Of a stretch of DNA of 64,000 nt, positions 39,823-51,475 are shown in pieces. This DNA comes from Sacculina carcini (Eukaryota; Arthropoda; Thecostraca; Sacculinidae). The notes under the pieces were generated by a model. That model had not been told where the DNA came from and ran no database searches. It was given only the letters and a program-made list of their open reading frames with translations. The stretch spans positions 4,118,493 through 4,182,492 of the forward strand of contig OU696587.1 in the NCBI GenBank assembly GCA_916048095.2, written 5' to 3'. The first letter of the stretch is position 1; the number at the start of each line of letters is the position of its first letter. The translations under genes were made by a program, and so were the position numbers.

Positions 39823-42800
39823 ATGGCCAAGAGAGGTGTCGATATCAACAGCGACGAGTACGAGTCGACCCCACCGCAAGTGCAAAAGAAGAGTAAGATT
39901 ACTGTTCAACCAGGTGGGCCAAATAACGTAGATATCGGTGAAACCAGCTCAAATGAGCAAGTGATAGTCGACTACGAACTTGTAGAGACATACAATAAAA
40001 TAGTACGAAGATTCGGAATAGAAGGTAGACACTATATGTTAAAGTTGAATTTTAGTTTTGAAAATGAAACTTCTTTAACGGATATTTTCCATAAAATAGA
40101 TAATATTATGAATGTCGCTACCTCGCAATTACTAGCAAACGTATCAGCCAATAGTTATGTAGGAATCACAATTGACCACAGAACGTTTGACAGGTCAGCG
40201 TATATCGCATTCAGAAGACGATCGGAAATAGACGGTAACATTGTAGCTAGGTGCTTGGAAAAAATCTCGCAAAGCAATTCGACATATTTGAGCAATACGT
40301 CAGATCTGATTTTTAAAATTACAGTTATCAATGAAAATGACATGAATGACAGGGATGATATTAGAGGAGCAGGTGAAGGACGGAAATCTGTAAATTTCTA
40401 CCAATGGTATTTTACAAAAAATTGTTTCTTCAAACTGTTTGGTAATCTATGTCTACCACGAGCTATATTAATTAGTAAGGTCTTTAAAGACGCTGAAGTA
40501 GACAGTACAATGAAAGCAGAGTTGATACGTGTTCAACAACATAATATATCAGATAATCTATACAGAGAACAAGCTATAGAGATTTGTATTCGTGTAGGAG
40601 TTAATATAGAGCAGGATAGTTTTGGAATAAATGACTTAGAAAAGATAATGGAAGTATATCCAGAATATAGAACAAATATATATTCACTCGACGCCAATAA
40701 TAAAAAGGTAGCTAGTGTTGGACACGGTACAAAAAATCTTTACTTGTATCATTCCAATAAACATTTTGACGTAATAACTTCGATGAAGTCTTTTACCAAT
40801 TACTCATACTTTTGCGACAAGTGCCAAATTGGTTATAATAACAAGAACCATCATGAGTGTCCATATCTGTGTTGTAATTGTGGAGCAGAAAAAATAAAAT
40901 GTACAAGAATAAATGACGAACCATCGATACTTTGTAATAAGTGTAACATATATTTTGCTAACAGACAATGTTTTAACCATCATCAAGTGAAGTTATGTAA
41001 AAACCGTCAAAGATGTAAAAAATGTAGAATGTTGATTAAATCAAAAGTAGAATGGTCAAAACATGAATGTTTCCAACGAACATGTTATATATGTAATGAT
41101 AAGTACATCAAATACGACATACAATCCAAAGATATTAAACATCGTTGCTATTTACAACCTTTAGAAAAACGAGCATTGGACAATAAAACATACATATTCC
41201 TAGATTTTGAATGTAGATTAGATGAATCTGACGGTACGCATATCCCTAATTTTTGTATAGCACAGATGTGTTGTGCAGTATGTTACGAAACACCTGGCAA
41301 TTGTCATGCATGTTAAACCACAAAGTACGAGTATGTGTTTCACGGTCAACACACAATGACAGAAACCGGTGATTGGTTATTTCAACAGAAGAATTGTAAA
41401 GTATTTACCCATTACGGTCAAGGATACGAAACAAACTTTCTGATAAAGAACAGTCTCTCAAAATATCTAGTACCAGAAATAATTGTCAAAGGGACAAAAG
41501 TTCTAACTGCGTATTACCCAACACTTAATATCAGATTACTAGACTCATTCTCTTTTCTACCTATGGCACTTACAAGACTGAGTACCACCTTTGAAATACC
41601 TGTACGAAAGGGTTATTTCCCCCACAAGTTTAATACACTAGCCAACGAAAAGTATAGTGGTCCAATACCTGATATTGCAATGTTTTAATGTAACAGGATG
41701 TCGCCCAATGATAAAGCCAACTTCCTCACATGGTATGACCAACAGAGAAACAAAGTATATAATTTCCGATCAGAAATAGAGAATTATTGCAGGAGTGATA
41801 CATCATTACTACGTTTAGGCTGTATGAGGTTTAGAAAATTGTTCATCGAACATGCCAACATTGACCCTTTTGATAAGTCAATCACACTACCGTCAGCATG
41901 TCATCGGGTATGGATGACACATTTTTTGCAACCAAACACATTAGCGTTGATACCTTCTCATATTCATTACAAAAAACTTGTACTTTTAAAAATGTAAAAA
42001 ATATTCAGTAAAAAGTATTCAATGGCTGGATTGGGAGGCTAACGAATCACCAGGTGATCCCATACAAAACGCACTATCCAGCGGTGAAGTTGCTGTAGGG
42101 CCCTACCACGTTGATGGGTATAGGGTAATGGTAGGAAAACGTGTAATATACGAATTTATGGGTTGTTACTTTCATGGACACTCGTATTCAAGGCAATGTA
42201 AAATGTTTCCAGATGTATCTAGAAAAATGCACACTCTACCAAACAGTGACAACCTAACTTCAAAGGTGAAGTACCAAAAACTGTAGAAAAAATAAACTAT
42301 TTGAGATCTTTACCTAATTGTGACACAAAAATTATGTGGGAATGTGAATTTGATCAAATGATGCAAAACAATACTCAAATGTGTCAGTATATAAACAGTT
42401 GAGTATTCTAGAGCCTATGGATATAAGAACAAGTTTCTTTGGTGGACGAACTGAGGTATTCCAACATTATTATGAATGTGAAGAGGGTGAACAGATCAGG
42501 TATTTGGTCGTCACTTCTTTATATCCATACATTTTGAAAAATTGCGATTATCCAATTGGACATCCAGATATAATATATAAGCCATCACTTCATAAGCTAC
42601 ACGAATTTGATGGTGTGGTCTACTGTAAAGTTGTGCCACCAAAAACACTAAAAATCCCTTGTTTACCAGTTAGAATAAACAATAGACTCTGTTTCACTTT
42701 ATGTACAAAATGTGCTACAAACCATGTTGGTGATGGAGCAAATGTACGTTATAGAAAGGTTGAATGTTCACATTCGGATGATGAGAGGACATTGAAATCA

Positions 42801-43810
42801 AGTTGGGTGACACCTGAGCTGTTCAAAGCTGTAGAAATGGGCTACAAAGTGCTTGAACTGTATGAAGTCTGGACATTCAAGGACGAATCGCGATCTGAAG
42901 GTACAACATCAACAGGTCTGTTTACTGAATACATTAATAAATTTTTCGCGTTAAAAGTAGCAGCTGAAGGATATCCAAATGATATAACTGACACAGAAAA
43001 AAGAAGACTACAAGAGACTAATAGAAGATCACGAAAATATACAATTGCCAGAAATATAGAAAAATCCAGGGTTGAGAGCGCTAGCGAAATTGTGTCTGAA
43101 CTCGCAGTGGGGTAAGCTTGGACAAAATATCGCTCAAGACTCAACCGAGTTGATAACAACACCGGATAAACTGTTGAATATACTTAGAAATAAAAATATA
43201 GAAATTGTACACTGTGACCCGTTGCTGGATAGTTTAGTTCGTGTAACATATAGGTATGTGAACGATCAGGCTATACAAAGAAATAATAATAATAAGACAA
43301 ATATTATCATTGCAGCGTTTGTTACAGCTCAAGCGCGATTGTATTTGTACAGTTATTTGGATAAGCTCAATTATGAACAAGTTATATACGTTGATACTGA
43401 CTCGATATTTTTCAAGCATAAACCTGGTCAACCGAATATCGAAGTAGGAAGGTATAGGTGATATGACTTACGAATTAAAAGATTACCCTGACGGATCCTA
43501 CATCAGTACGATTGTCTGTTTATCCCCTAAAAACTACATATATTGTGTGAAAAAACCGGATAAACGGAAAGTTATGTAGTCAAAGTAAGAGGGATAACAC
43601 AGTGCTACATTAGACACATTGACAATTGATAATTTTAAAGAGCTCCTCACAGATCCATCTAAACATGTAAGTGTAAATACATACAGTTTTCGTCGTGATA
43701 AAAAATTCTCTATTAGAACAATAAACAGTAGTAAAATAAATAAAATGGTGGCTGCAAAACGTAATATCCTTCCCGACTTAACAACTCTTCCGTATGGATA
43801 TATATCGTAA
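39823..43810 (+). pseudogene. Polinton-type (protein-primed-like) family-B DNA polymerase, inactive
   Basis: The gene starts at ATG 39,823 (MAKRGVDINSDEYE) and ends PYGYIS at 43,810. Order: an N-terminal region, a long Cys/His-rich segment (CDKCQIGYNNKNHHECPYLC and on, about residues 328-450), Exo I (YIFLDFEC, 457-464), Exo II (THYGQGYETNFL), Exo III (ENYCRSD), polymerase motif A (LVVTSLYPYI), motif B (LCLNSQWGKLGQN), and motif C (VIYVDTDSIFF). Such enzymes replicate Polintons and some linear viruses. In-frame stops lie at 41,314 and 41,686. Frameshifts lie near 42,000, 42,398, 43,062 and 43,455, with more stops near 42,285 and 43,577. Motif A has valine where the metal-binding aspartate is expected. 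It is therefore dead by several independent changes. The Cys-rich segment is typical of animal Polinton-like polymerases. Confidence 0.9.
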
Positions 43811-43861
43811 ACACTATAGGTTTGCTTGAAAATACAAATATGTATATAAGCTTATATATCC

Positions 43862-44033
43862 ATGATAAAAAAATAGAAAAAATAACAATAATAATGAAGA
43901 AAAAAAATTGCAGCATGCACATATTTAAATAGTGGAGCAGGCCTACTGGGGATACCACTATAAAAAACACGCGTCGATGACCGATACCTCAAGGGTGACG
44001 TGGAAACTCGGTCCATATACATTGACGACGTAG

Positions 44034-44113
<80 letters not shown>

Positions 44114-44284
44114 CTACGTCGTCAATGTATATGGACCGAGTTTCCACGTCACCCTTGAGGTATCGGTCATCGACGCGTGTTTTTATAGTGGTATCCCCAG
44201 TAGGCCTGCTCCACTATTTAAATATGTGCATGCTGCAATTTTTTTTCTTCATTATTATTGTTATTTTTTCTATTTTTTTATCAT
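43862..44284. repeat. 423-bp near-perfect palindrome centred on (TA)n
   Basis: The left arm from ATGATAAAAAAATAG to the CACATA tract is repeated as its inverse on the right, ending CTATTTTTTTATCAT, with virtually no mismatch over about 190 bp per arm. The centre, at about 44,073, is a CA/TA/TG microsatellite. It lies between the end of the polymerase gene and the ATPase gene. It could be a foldback or MITE-type insertion, or a structure of the element itself. Frames within it are mirror images of one another and are not genes. Confidence 0.9.
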
Positions 44285-44315
44285 AAAAATAGTGATGTTG
44301 TGATGTTAGAACAGA

Positions 44316-44407
44316 ATGGATACGTATGATTGTCGATTACGTACACCGTTCACAATGGTGCTGGCCGGACCGAGCGGATCTGGAAAAAGTCAGTACATCA
44401 ATACTCT
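44316..44407 (+). pseudogene. Polinton-type packaging ATPase, first 30 codons, cut by LTR element
   Basis: From ATG 44,316 the frame reads DTYDCRLRTPFTMVLAGPSG and then SGKSQYINTL. GPSGSGKS is a Walker A motif, and the preceding PFTMVLA is the usual beta strand. A short N-terminus followed at once by this motif is what I recall of ATPases encoded beside F54H12.2-like genes in animal Polinton-like elements; such enzymes pump DNA into the capsid. The gene is interrupted at 44,408 by the LTR of the retrotransposon. The rest is not found in the window with confidence. Confidence 0.7.
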
Positions 44408-45276
44408 TGTAGTCTTGATTTCTTCTGATAGCACCCGTTTGTGGTCACGGTGGTGCTTCTTCTCGCGATTCTTGTGATAGTCTAGATTTGTTTTCCCAAT
44501 AGCTCGTGTTAATAACTCTCCCCCACGGAGGTCTGCCGGTCCAGCTTGTTGAACAAACGTAAACACTGTATTTGTCCACAGCAGCAGCGTAGCGATGCGA
44601 TATCAAACAACATACGGACGATAGTGGTCAAACAGTCCAAACACAAATCACGATCGACCAAGCCACAAGGCTCAACACGAGTAAACGAATAGACAATAGA
44701 CCAGACCAAAAACTCTCGAGGACCAAGGTCCAAAAGAACTCCGTAAGACCTAACCCGAAAGACCTAGAGAATCGCCTACCTGTCTCTTTTATGCGACGCG
44801 CGACGGTCAACTGAGGCAGAGCTAGTGCAAGCGCGTACCTATGCTCCTCACCGGCTGGTTGGTGTTAGTTTCCTCGTAAATATCTGACTAATCTTCCCCG
44901 GGTGGACAAATTTGGATTCCCTGCTATTGTTTTTGTCGGTTAACCTACTCATCGAGCGGGTAATAAAATTCTCATAAAGTGGTGTGATTTCTCTGGACGC
45001 TCTGGTCAACACGTGTTAAGCGGGAGACAAGTCTGGGGTTGACACATTTATGTGAGATGAATTTATGGCCCCTGCATTCCTTCACGCGCGCTAGCTGCTT
45101 GCAGTAGCTCGTCGCTGTCCGCCACGCGCTCATATTACATGCTGACTAAGCATAGGCGTGCGGGGTTGCCACGCTTGTTGTGATACACACAGATACGCTT
45201 AACAGGCAATTATATAATTAGCTTTTACACACAGAAATAAAGCAGAATAAATGAAGCGAGAAACATCTCTGCTACA
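44408..45276 (-). repeat. LTR (869 bp), same family as 27.3-30.6 kb
   Basis: Starts TGTAGTCTTG and ends CTGCTACA, nearly identical to the two LTRs at 27,291 and 29,730. It is the 3' LTR of an element lying to its right on the minus strand, inserted into the ATPase gene. Confidence 0.9.
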
Positions 45277-45830
45277 AGCACAGCGCAAGGTCTACATCAA
45301 ATTTTGTGGATTTCCACATAATTTGACCACTAGATGGTCACGGCCATAAAACGAATTATCAAAGCAAGCTTATACACGGCGAGCTGAATACATGACGAAA
45401 TACAATTTATAAATTAATAAGATTGTCGGTTGGCACTAACGAATTTGTTTGAGTTCTGTCCACCGCCGACTGTTCTCTCGACTGATCCATAGATCGATTG
45501 TGAAGAAACGTCACCTGGTCGTTGTTGAGCGCCAGCAGGTCCCAGTGGTAGGCTGTTGTTCTCTGTTGTAGATGCCCGGGCGCCTCTTGTACGTGTCCGT
45601 GTAGAAGCAGTACGCCGATTGGCAATTCACACAGAGTTTCCCATGATGGAGTGATGGGGGTCTTCCACTTGACAAGTACCTCGGCCACTCCATGCCGGAG
45701 GCGATAGCCTTCAATGCTCTCCACTCCCCAGTTGTGATGTGGTACAGAGGTGATGATCACGCTCGGTATGACCATTCTTCACTATGCCGTCGAACTCGGT
45801 GCGGCGCGAGGGTTCAGTGGAAAACTCGAA
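45277..45830 (-). pseudogene. LTR element pol C-terminus with chromodomain-like end
   Basis: The minus-strand frame 45,407-45,775 contains VESIEGYRLRHGVAEVLVKW and KTPITPSWETLCEL (45,623-45,724). The pattern (aromatic-poor start, VKWK, then SWE) resembles the chromodomain found at the C-terminus of integrase in chromoviral gypsy elements, which can guide insertion to marked chromatin. The remainder of pol, gag and the 5' LTR are missing, because the sequence stops near 45,830 at the 3' tail of a LINE. Confidence 0.7.
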
Positions 45831-47400
45831 TTGTTTTGTTTTGTTTTAATTTTTTGTTTTTATTCACACCAACCAACAGGATGACATCCCAATTATAGGC
45901 GGAGTACACATAATACAATTCACGAAAGCGAATAGCAAATATAAGATTCTAAAACTTGGAAAAAAAAGAAAAAAAAGAAGTATATATATAAAGTCAATTT
46001 TAAAAACAGACTTTGCGAAGTGCAGAACGACTGACATTAAGGATGTCTATACCTGGCTGCATATTCACTAGCTTGTTGTAGTATAGAGGCAAGCGAGCGT
46101 GCCATATTCTACCAGTGACCACGGTGCGCGTTGGTGGTATATGCAGGGGGTCCCGGGGGCGCACACCTGGTCTTGGTACTCTCCATCCGACTCGTGACAG
46201 CAGCTGCGGAGAGTCGAGTCTGTTTTTCATTAAAGAATAAAGAAACGCGACGTCGAGCCATCGCCTGCGAATGTCAAGTGGTTGGAGGCCGTACATTGAG
46301 TGGAGTTCGGTGTGATTCATCTCGGTTCGATTGGCCTGCAGGTACTTGAGTGTGCGGAGGAATCTGTTCTGTATCAGCTGCAGCCTCTGTGTGTGCGTTG
46401 GTGCTGCGCCTGCCCAAATCACACTGGCGTACTCGATGGTCGACCGCACATTCGAACAATAGGCGGCAATCAGGCTTCGTGAGTCGAAGTTCCGTGGTAG
46501 ACCTTGCATGCATCTGGTGAGCACACCAAGTGAGCGATTGGCTCTGCGAGCGACGTCATCAATGTGTTGTGCAAAGGTGAGCTTGTAGTCAATGACGACC
46601 CCCAGGTCACGTGTAGTGGTCACCTTTTGCACTGTGTCGCAGCCTATCGTGTAGGTGAACTCAACTGGCTTCTTTTTCAGCGTGATACACAAGTGTGAGC
46701 ATTTTGCAGGGTTCAGTTTGAGACCCCACTTTTCACACCACTCACACAGAGTGTTGAGCTGCTCTTGCAGACTCTCACAGTCGTTGCTCGCCTTGACCGT
46801 CCGGAAAAGCTTTACGTCATCTGCGTATAGTAGTGCTGAGGTGCCCAATTTCTCAGCCAAATCGTTCACGTAGATGATGAAGAGGAGGGGGCTTAGAACA
46901 GACCCCTCCGGCACTCCGCTGGTTACCTGCGACCACGGTGATGACACTCCGTTCACCAGCACTCGTTGCCGGCGTCCCGTGAGATAAGATCTCAGTAAAT
47001 CATGTAGCGAGCCTTTGACGTCATACGCTTCGGATAGCTTGTGGAGCAGCATACGATGGTCAACACTCTGGAATGCCGACGAGAAGTCCGTGTATAGAAC
47101 GTCCAGCTGAGTTTTCGCGTCGATTGAGTCTCCGGCAAAGCTCACCAACGCGGCCAGATTGGTGACACAAGAACGCCCTGTGCAGAAACCATGCTGGTTC
47201 TTCGAAATCGCTGGCAGAACATGACTCAGCAGACGCGCCTTTACAATCTCCTCAAGTACTTTGGCAAACACAGGCAACAGGCTTATGGAGCGATAGTTAG
47301 TTGCCTGCTTGCGGTCACCCTTCTTTGGAACGGGGATTACATTCGCGTCCTTCCAAGTGCTAGGGAATTGAATACTTAAAGCTTTGATACACACGCTTAT
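45831..47400 (-). pseudogene. Jockey-like LINE, 5'-truncated, RT domain open
   Basis: A minus-strand frame (46,000-47,394; 464 residues, no ATG needed) holds RT blocks VIPVPKKGDRKQATNYRSIS, the FSSAFQSVDHRML region, VTSGVPEGSVLSPLLFIIYV and ALLYADDVKLF (catalytic YADD at about 190-193). It then continues to a C-terminal region with NRFLRTLKYL. The RT copies element RNA at a nicked target. The endonuclease and ORF1 are missing, as is usual for 5'-truncated LINE copies. The 3' end near 45,831 is an ACAAA-rich tail on the minus strand (TTTTGTTTTGTTTTAATTTT on plus). It interrupts the LTR element. Confidence 0.85.
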
Positions 47401-47915
47401 AAAGTTGGCGTAAAAACAATAGCTATTGTTAAATGATACAGCTCATGGTGTCTGTATGCAATCTGACATACAGCTATATCTAAACATTAGCGGAAGCATG
47501 CGATAAGCTGTCGTCCAAGAGCAAGCGGAAGCTACACAATACGATATCGGCTTGCAAACCGACGATTCTTCGTACATCTGATAGGACTCAGATAGCGATT
47601 AGCGATTAGAGATAGCGACATAAAATTATAGCATACGCTATTCCAGCACAAATATTCAATGCAGACAACCGTTGCTCCACAATAGCCAAGCTCCAACCAA
47701 AACCAAAGCCCATAACCACATGTCTCGTCGACGCTGCGCCGCTACGCTTTTTTCGCTGCTGATTAGTAATTTACTTATCTCCAGACTACTAAACAGGTGA
47801 CATATGATGTTAATTTTAAGACCAAATTAGTCGACGAAAAGTACACAGCAACAAGACAAATTATAAATCATGTCGATAATTTACTGCAGTGGCAGTAACA
47901 GTAACAGCAGTGGCA
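47401..47915. other. No gene seen
   Basis: Contains a GATAGCGATTAGCGATTAGA short repeat near 47,590 and a GTGGCAGTAACAGTAACAGC repeat near 47,888. A stretch at about 47,815-47,890 reads KTKLVDEKYTATRQIINHVD in one frame, but no match is known to me. Confidence 0.4.
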
Positions 47916-48617
47916 GTAACAGATATTTTTCTGATTATTGAGTCATGGCTCTCTGTTGCTGAAATATCCTCCTTTGACCGCTCTCTTCCTGCTGGCTATT
48001 CAGCTTTTCATAATTGTCGCCCTTTGAATGTATCTAATCCTCCTAAATGCTCTGGCGGTGGTGTTTCTTTTGTCTATAATTCTAACATCATTAATGCCTA
48101 TCTATGTAGTGTAGAAATTCCTATTAAGTCATTTGAATACATATGTTGTAAAGTAATAGGTAAAACTACTCTGCCTGTATGTATTGTCAACATTTACCGT
48201 CTTAATTCTTTCTCTTTCTCAATTTTTCTTGATGAGTTTTCTTCTCTTATAGACAAACTTCTTCCAATTTTTTCTTCTAGAATAGTGATTTGTGGTGACT
48301 TCAACCTTTGGGTTGATGCGCCTCATCTCAAGTCTTGTTCTTCTATGTTTTTACAATCAATCGATTCATTAGGTCTTTGTAATCATATCTGCTGCCCTAC
48401 TCATGTTCACGGCCACACACTTGATCTCCTCCTTTCTTTCTCCGATTCTACTATTCTTATTAGAGATCTCACTGTTTTTCCTATTGATTCCTTCATTTCT
48501 GATCACTCATTAGTTGAATTTTCTGCCCGCCTCCCTATCACTTACAAATCTCCCAAACTTATTAGTTTCTCGGATTATCGTAACGCTGATTTTGTAGAAA
48601 TGCTTCCCAATAGTTAG
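47916..48617 (+). pseudogene. LINE endonuclease domain fragment
   Basis: On the plus strand IFLIIESWLSVAEISSFDRS, CSGGGVSFVYNS, IVICGDFNLWVD, HVHGHTLDLLLSF and FISDHSLVEFSA form the AP-endonuclease domain of a LINE, in order, up to the SDH motif. It corresponds to the N-terminal part of the LINE ORF2 at 57.1-59.9 kb, but is diverged. This nuclease nicks target DNA. The RT is missing: the frame stops at 48,617 next to gypsy sequence. Confidence 0.8.
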
Positions 48618-48922
48618 ACCTCACACTAAGAAATAAAGACTCGGTCACGTATAGTCTATTTGCAAATACGCACAAAAATCGAGACAAGTTTACCGTGTGG
48701 CGGTCAAGACAGGAAGACCGTACTAACTCGGCGTGCCCGCGTCGGTGCGCGGGAATCGCACCATCACGTACATCATATTTAACACATGAATGAGATATAA
48801 AATCATAAAGCATGGGAACGCGTTCAAGATAACTAATTTGATGAAACAACTAAATTCAAGTGTTTACAAATAAATTGACAATATGCACTTGGTCTGGCGA
48901 ATGCGATGAGCTTGCTACATCA
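48618..48922 (-). repeat. 3' LTR of gypsy G1 (approximate)
   Basis: A purine-rich tract (ATAGGGGGGAGG on the minus strand, 48,924-48,935) ends pol and is followed by TGATGTAGC, taken as the LTR start at 48,922. The left limit is uncertain because no second LTR of G1 is present for comparison. Confidence 0.5.
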
Positions 48923-48984
48923 CCTCCCCCCTATCTGTAGCGCGCGGGGCGGCGGATGATTCGACCGTGACGAGTGCGGTGGAA

Positions 48985-51475
48985 TTACGCAGGTGCTGCG
49001 CGCGGTTCTTGACTGTTCCTGTTCGGCCGTGTGCTGTCGTTCCGCACGGTCAGTGTGCCCGGGAGAATGAACGTGCCGAAACGTCTTGAATGCTGCTGCG
49101 GCGACGGCGGCGGTGAAATGTGCCGCACCATCGGCCTCTCGTTGAAGGTGACTCTGCGACCCGGTGGAGTTGACCTTGGTTGACCGCCGCGTAGAGCTGA
49201 TTGAGGAGACGGTGATATCGGTGCTGCGCATTGAGCCGGCCGTATAGATGGCGCGGCTGTTTGCGGTCGGAAGACATCTCGTTGCCTGGTTTGATTCTCG
49301 GCGAGCGATGTTGAGACGCCGGACGGAGCAGTCAGCTCTGTATGGGCCGGAATGCACCTGTCGATGGTGACTGTTTTTCGGCAGCCGTTGACCACGTCCA
49401 ACGTCTTGTCGTCACGTCGCACAACTCTGTAGGGGCCCTGGTACACATGATCCAGTCCAGTGCGTGCTTCAGCGCGCACAAACACATGCGTGCAGGAACG
49501 AAGAGCCGGTGGGACATACGAAGCCGTGGCTTGCACTCGAACGGGTGTTGGTCGCAGATGACGCATGTTGTACCTCAGGCGTTCGCAGAATGTCGCAGGC
49601 GAGAGCCTGGTTGATGCAGTAGGAACGACAAACTGACCCGGCAGACGAAGAGGCTCTCCTGTGACCAGCTCCGCGCTGGAACAGCCGATGTTCTCCTTTA
49701 CCGCGGCGCGAATCCCGAGGAGAACCAAAGGGAGCCGCTCTGTCCACCTCTGGCCGGTGCATGACGCCCGCAAGCTGGCCTTCAACTGCCTGTGGAAACG
49801 CTCCACCAGACCGTTGCATTGTGGGTGATAGGCGGTCGTTCGCCTCTTGTTGGTGCCGAGTAACGCCATGAGTCCAGACCAGAGGCGCGATTCGAACTGC
49901 GGACCTTGGTCACTGACGATCGACTCTGGAACTCCAAAGCGTGCGACCCAGTGCTGTAAAACCGCTTTGGCGACGTCTTCTGCCGTTGTGCGGGTCATCG
50001 GGATGGCCTCCGCCCACCGAGTGAACCTGTCAACAATCGTCAGAATGTACCTGTGGTTGTCCGAGGGCGGAAGTGGTCCGACGATGTCGACGTGTAGATT
50101 AGTAAATCTACCTGACGGCGGTTTGAAGGTAGCCGTTGGCGAGCGGGTGTGTCTGGTGATTTTGCTGCGCTGACATTGTACACAGGCGCGCACCCAGGTT
50201 TTCACGTCCTGTCGCAGACCCTGCCAGACAAAACGGTCGTCCACTAGCTTCTGACTGGCCGTCACGCCAGGGTGAGACAGGTTGTGAACCAAGGAGAAGA
50301 ACGGTCGCCTCAGTGCAGATGGCAGAACAGGCCGGCTTCGGCCGGTGGAGAAGTCACACCACAAGCTCCGTCCACAACTCAGCGGCACCTGTCGGAGCTG
50401 GAGCGAATGGGCGCTGCTGTTCACCAGTTGTTGTGTGTCCGTGTCGTTGTGCTGCGCCTCGGCTATGGAAGCAAAGTCGTCAGACTGCGGCACCGGCGAC
50501 GTGAGCATGTTGACGGTGCGCGACAGGGCGTCGGCCACCACGTTTTGCTCGCCGGGCATGTGGCGCACGTCAGTGGTGAATTGTGAAATGAAATCCAGGT
50601 GCCGCACTTCTCGTGGTGAGTATGTGTCTGAGCCGGACCCGACGGCGGCTGTGAGCGGCTTGTGATCACTGAAAATTATGAAGTGCCGGCCCTCCAATGT
50701 GTGCCGGAAATGGCGCATGGCGCTGTACGCTGCAAGGAGTTCGCGGCCAAACGTGCTGTAACGCTGTTCTGTCGGCGTCAGCTGGCGCGAATGAAACGCT
50801 AGAGGTACCCATGACCCCTTCACGTGTTGCTGCAGAACAGCACCGAGACCGCTCGAGGAGGCGTCAACTTGCAGACTGAGAGGCGCGCCGGCGACGGGAA
50901 ATGACAGCCGAACGACGTTGGCTAGTGCGTTCTTCGCGCGCGAGAAAGCCGCCTCTGTGTCCGCTGTCCAACTGACGGGCTTCTGAGACCTCTTGGTGCG
51001 TGTGTCTATTTGAGAGTGTAGTGGGGACAGTAAATCAGATGCGTGAGGCAGAAGCCGATGATAGAATGTGATCATGCCGATGAATCTGCGGAGCTGTGCC
51101 TGTGTGGTCGGACGCGGAAACGATTCGATCTCCATCAGCTTTTTGGGTGAGGGCGCAACGCCGTGCCGAGACAAATGGTGCCCCAGAAACTCGAGTTCTG
51201 ACACGCCGATGATGCACTTCGTCGTGTTGAGCTGTATGCCTGCGACAGTGAGACGACGCAGCACTGCTCGCAGGTGCCGTTCATGCTCTTCGATCGATTT
51301 GCTGGCGACTAAAATGTCATCGACATAAGCGAAGCAGCCGTCCAGTCCGCGCAACACCTCGTCCAAAAAACGCTGAAACGTTTGGGCCGCAGAGCGCAGA
51401 CCAAAGGCAAGGCGACGAAACTCGAACAAGCCAAACGGTGTCGTCACAGCGGTTTTGGCGATGTCTTCTTCAGCA
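48985..51475 (-). CDS. Gypsy G1 pol, 3' half (RT palm to integrase)
   Basis: An 820-codon open minus-strand frame. It starts in the middle of RT (TTPFGLFEFRRLAFGLRSAA) and includes the catalytic YVDD (residues 41-44), RNase H (SLQVDASSSGLGAVL, about 190), and integrase with its HHCC finger (LSHPGVTASQKLV to VRACVQCQ). The DDE core follows (LHVDIVGPLP; IVSDQGPQFESRL; NGLVERFHRQLKA), then a long proline- and arginine-rich tail. The frame is undamaged. Its 5' half (gag, protease, fingers of RT) is missing. At about 51,475-51,500 it joins directly to the end of a different gypsy pol, so the pair forms a chimera. Confidence 0.9.

Noticed and set aside
43852-44303. Four small frames in the palindrome with shared peptide IPSRPAPLFKYVHAAIFF
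   Set aside because: The same peptides appear on both strands because the DNA is palindromic; there is no coding signal.
47815-47890. KTKLVDEKYTATRQIINHVD as a remnant of the ATPase or another Polinton gene
   Set aside because: Only about 25 codons are open and I know no match; position alone is not enough.
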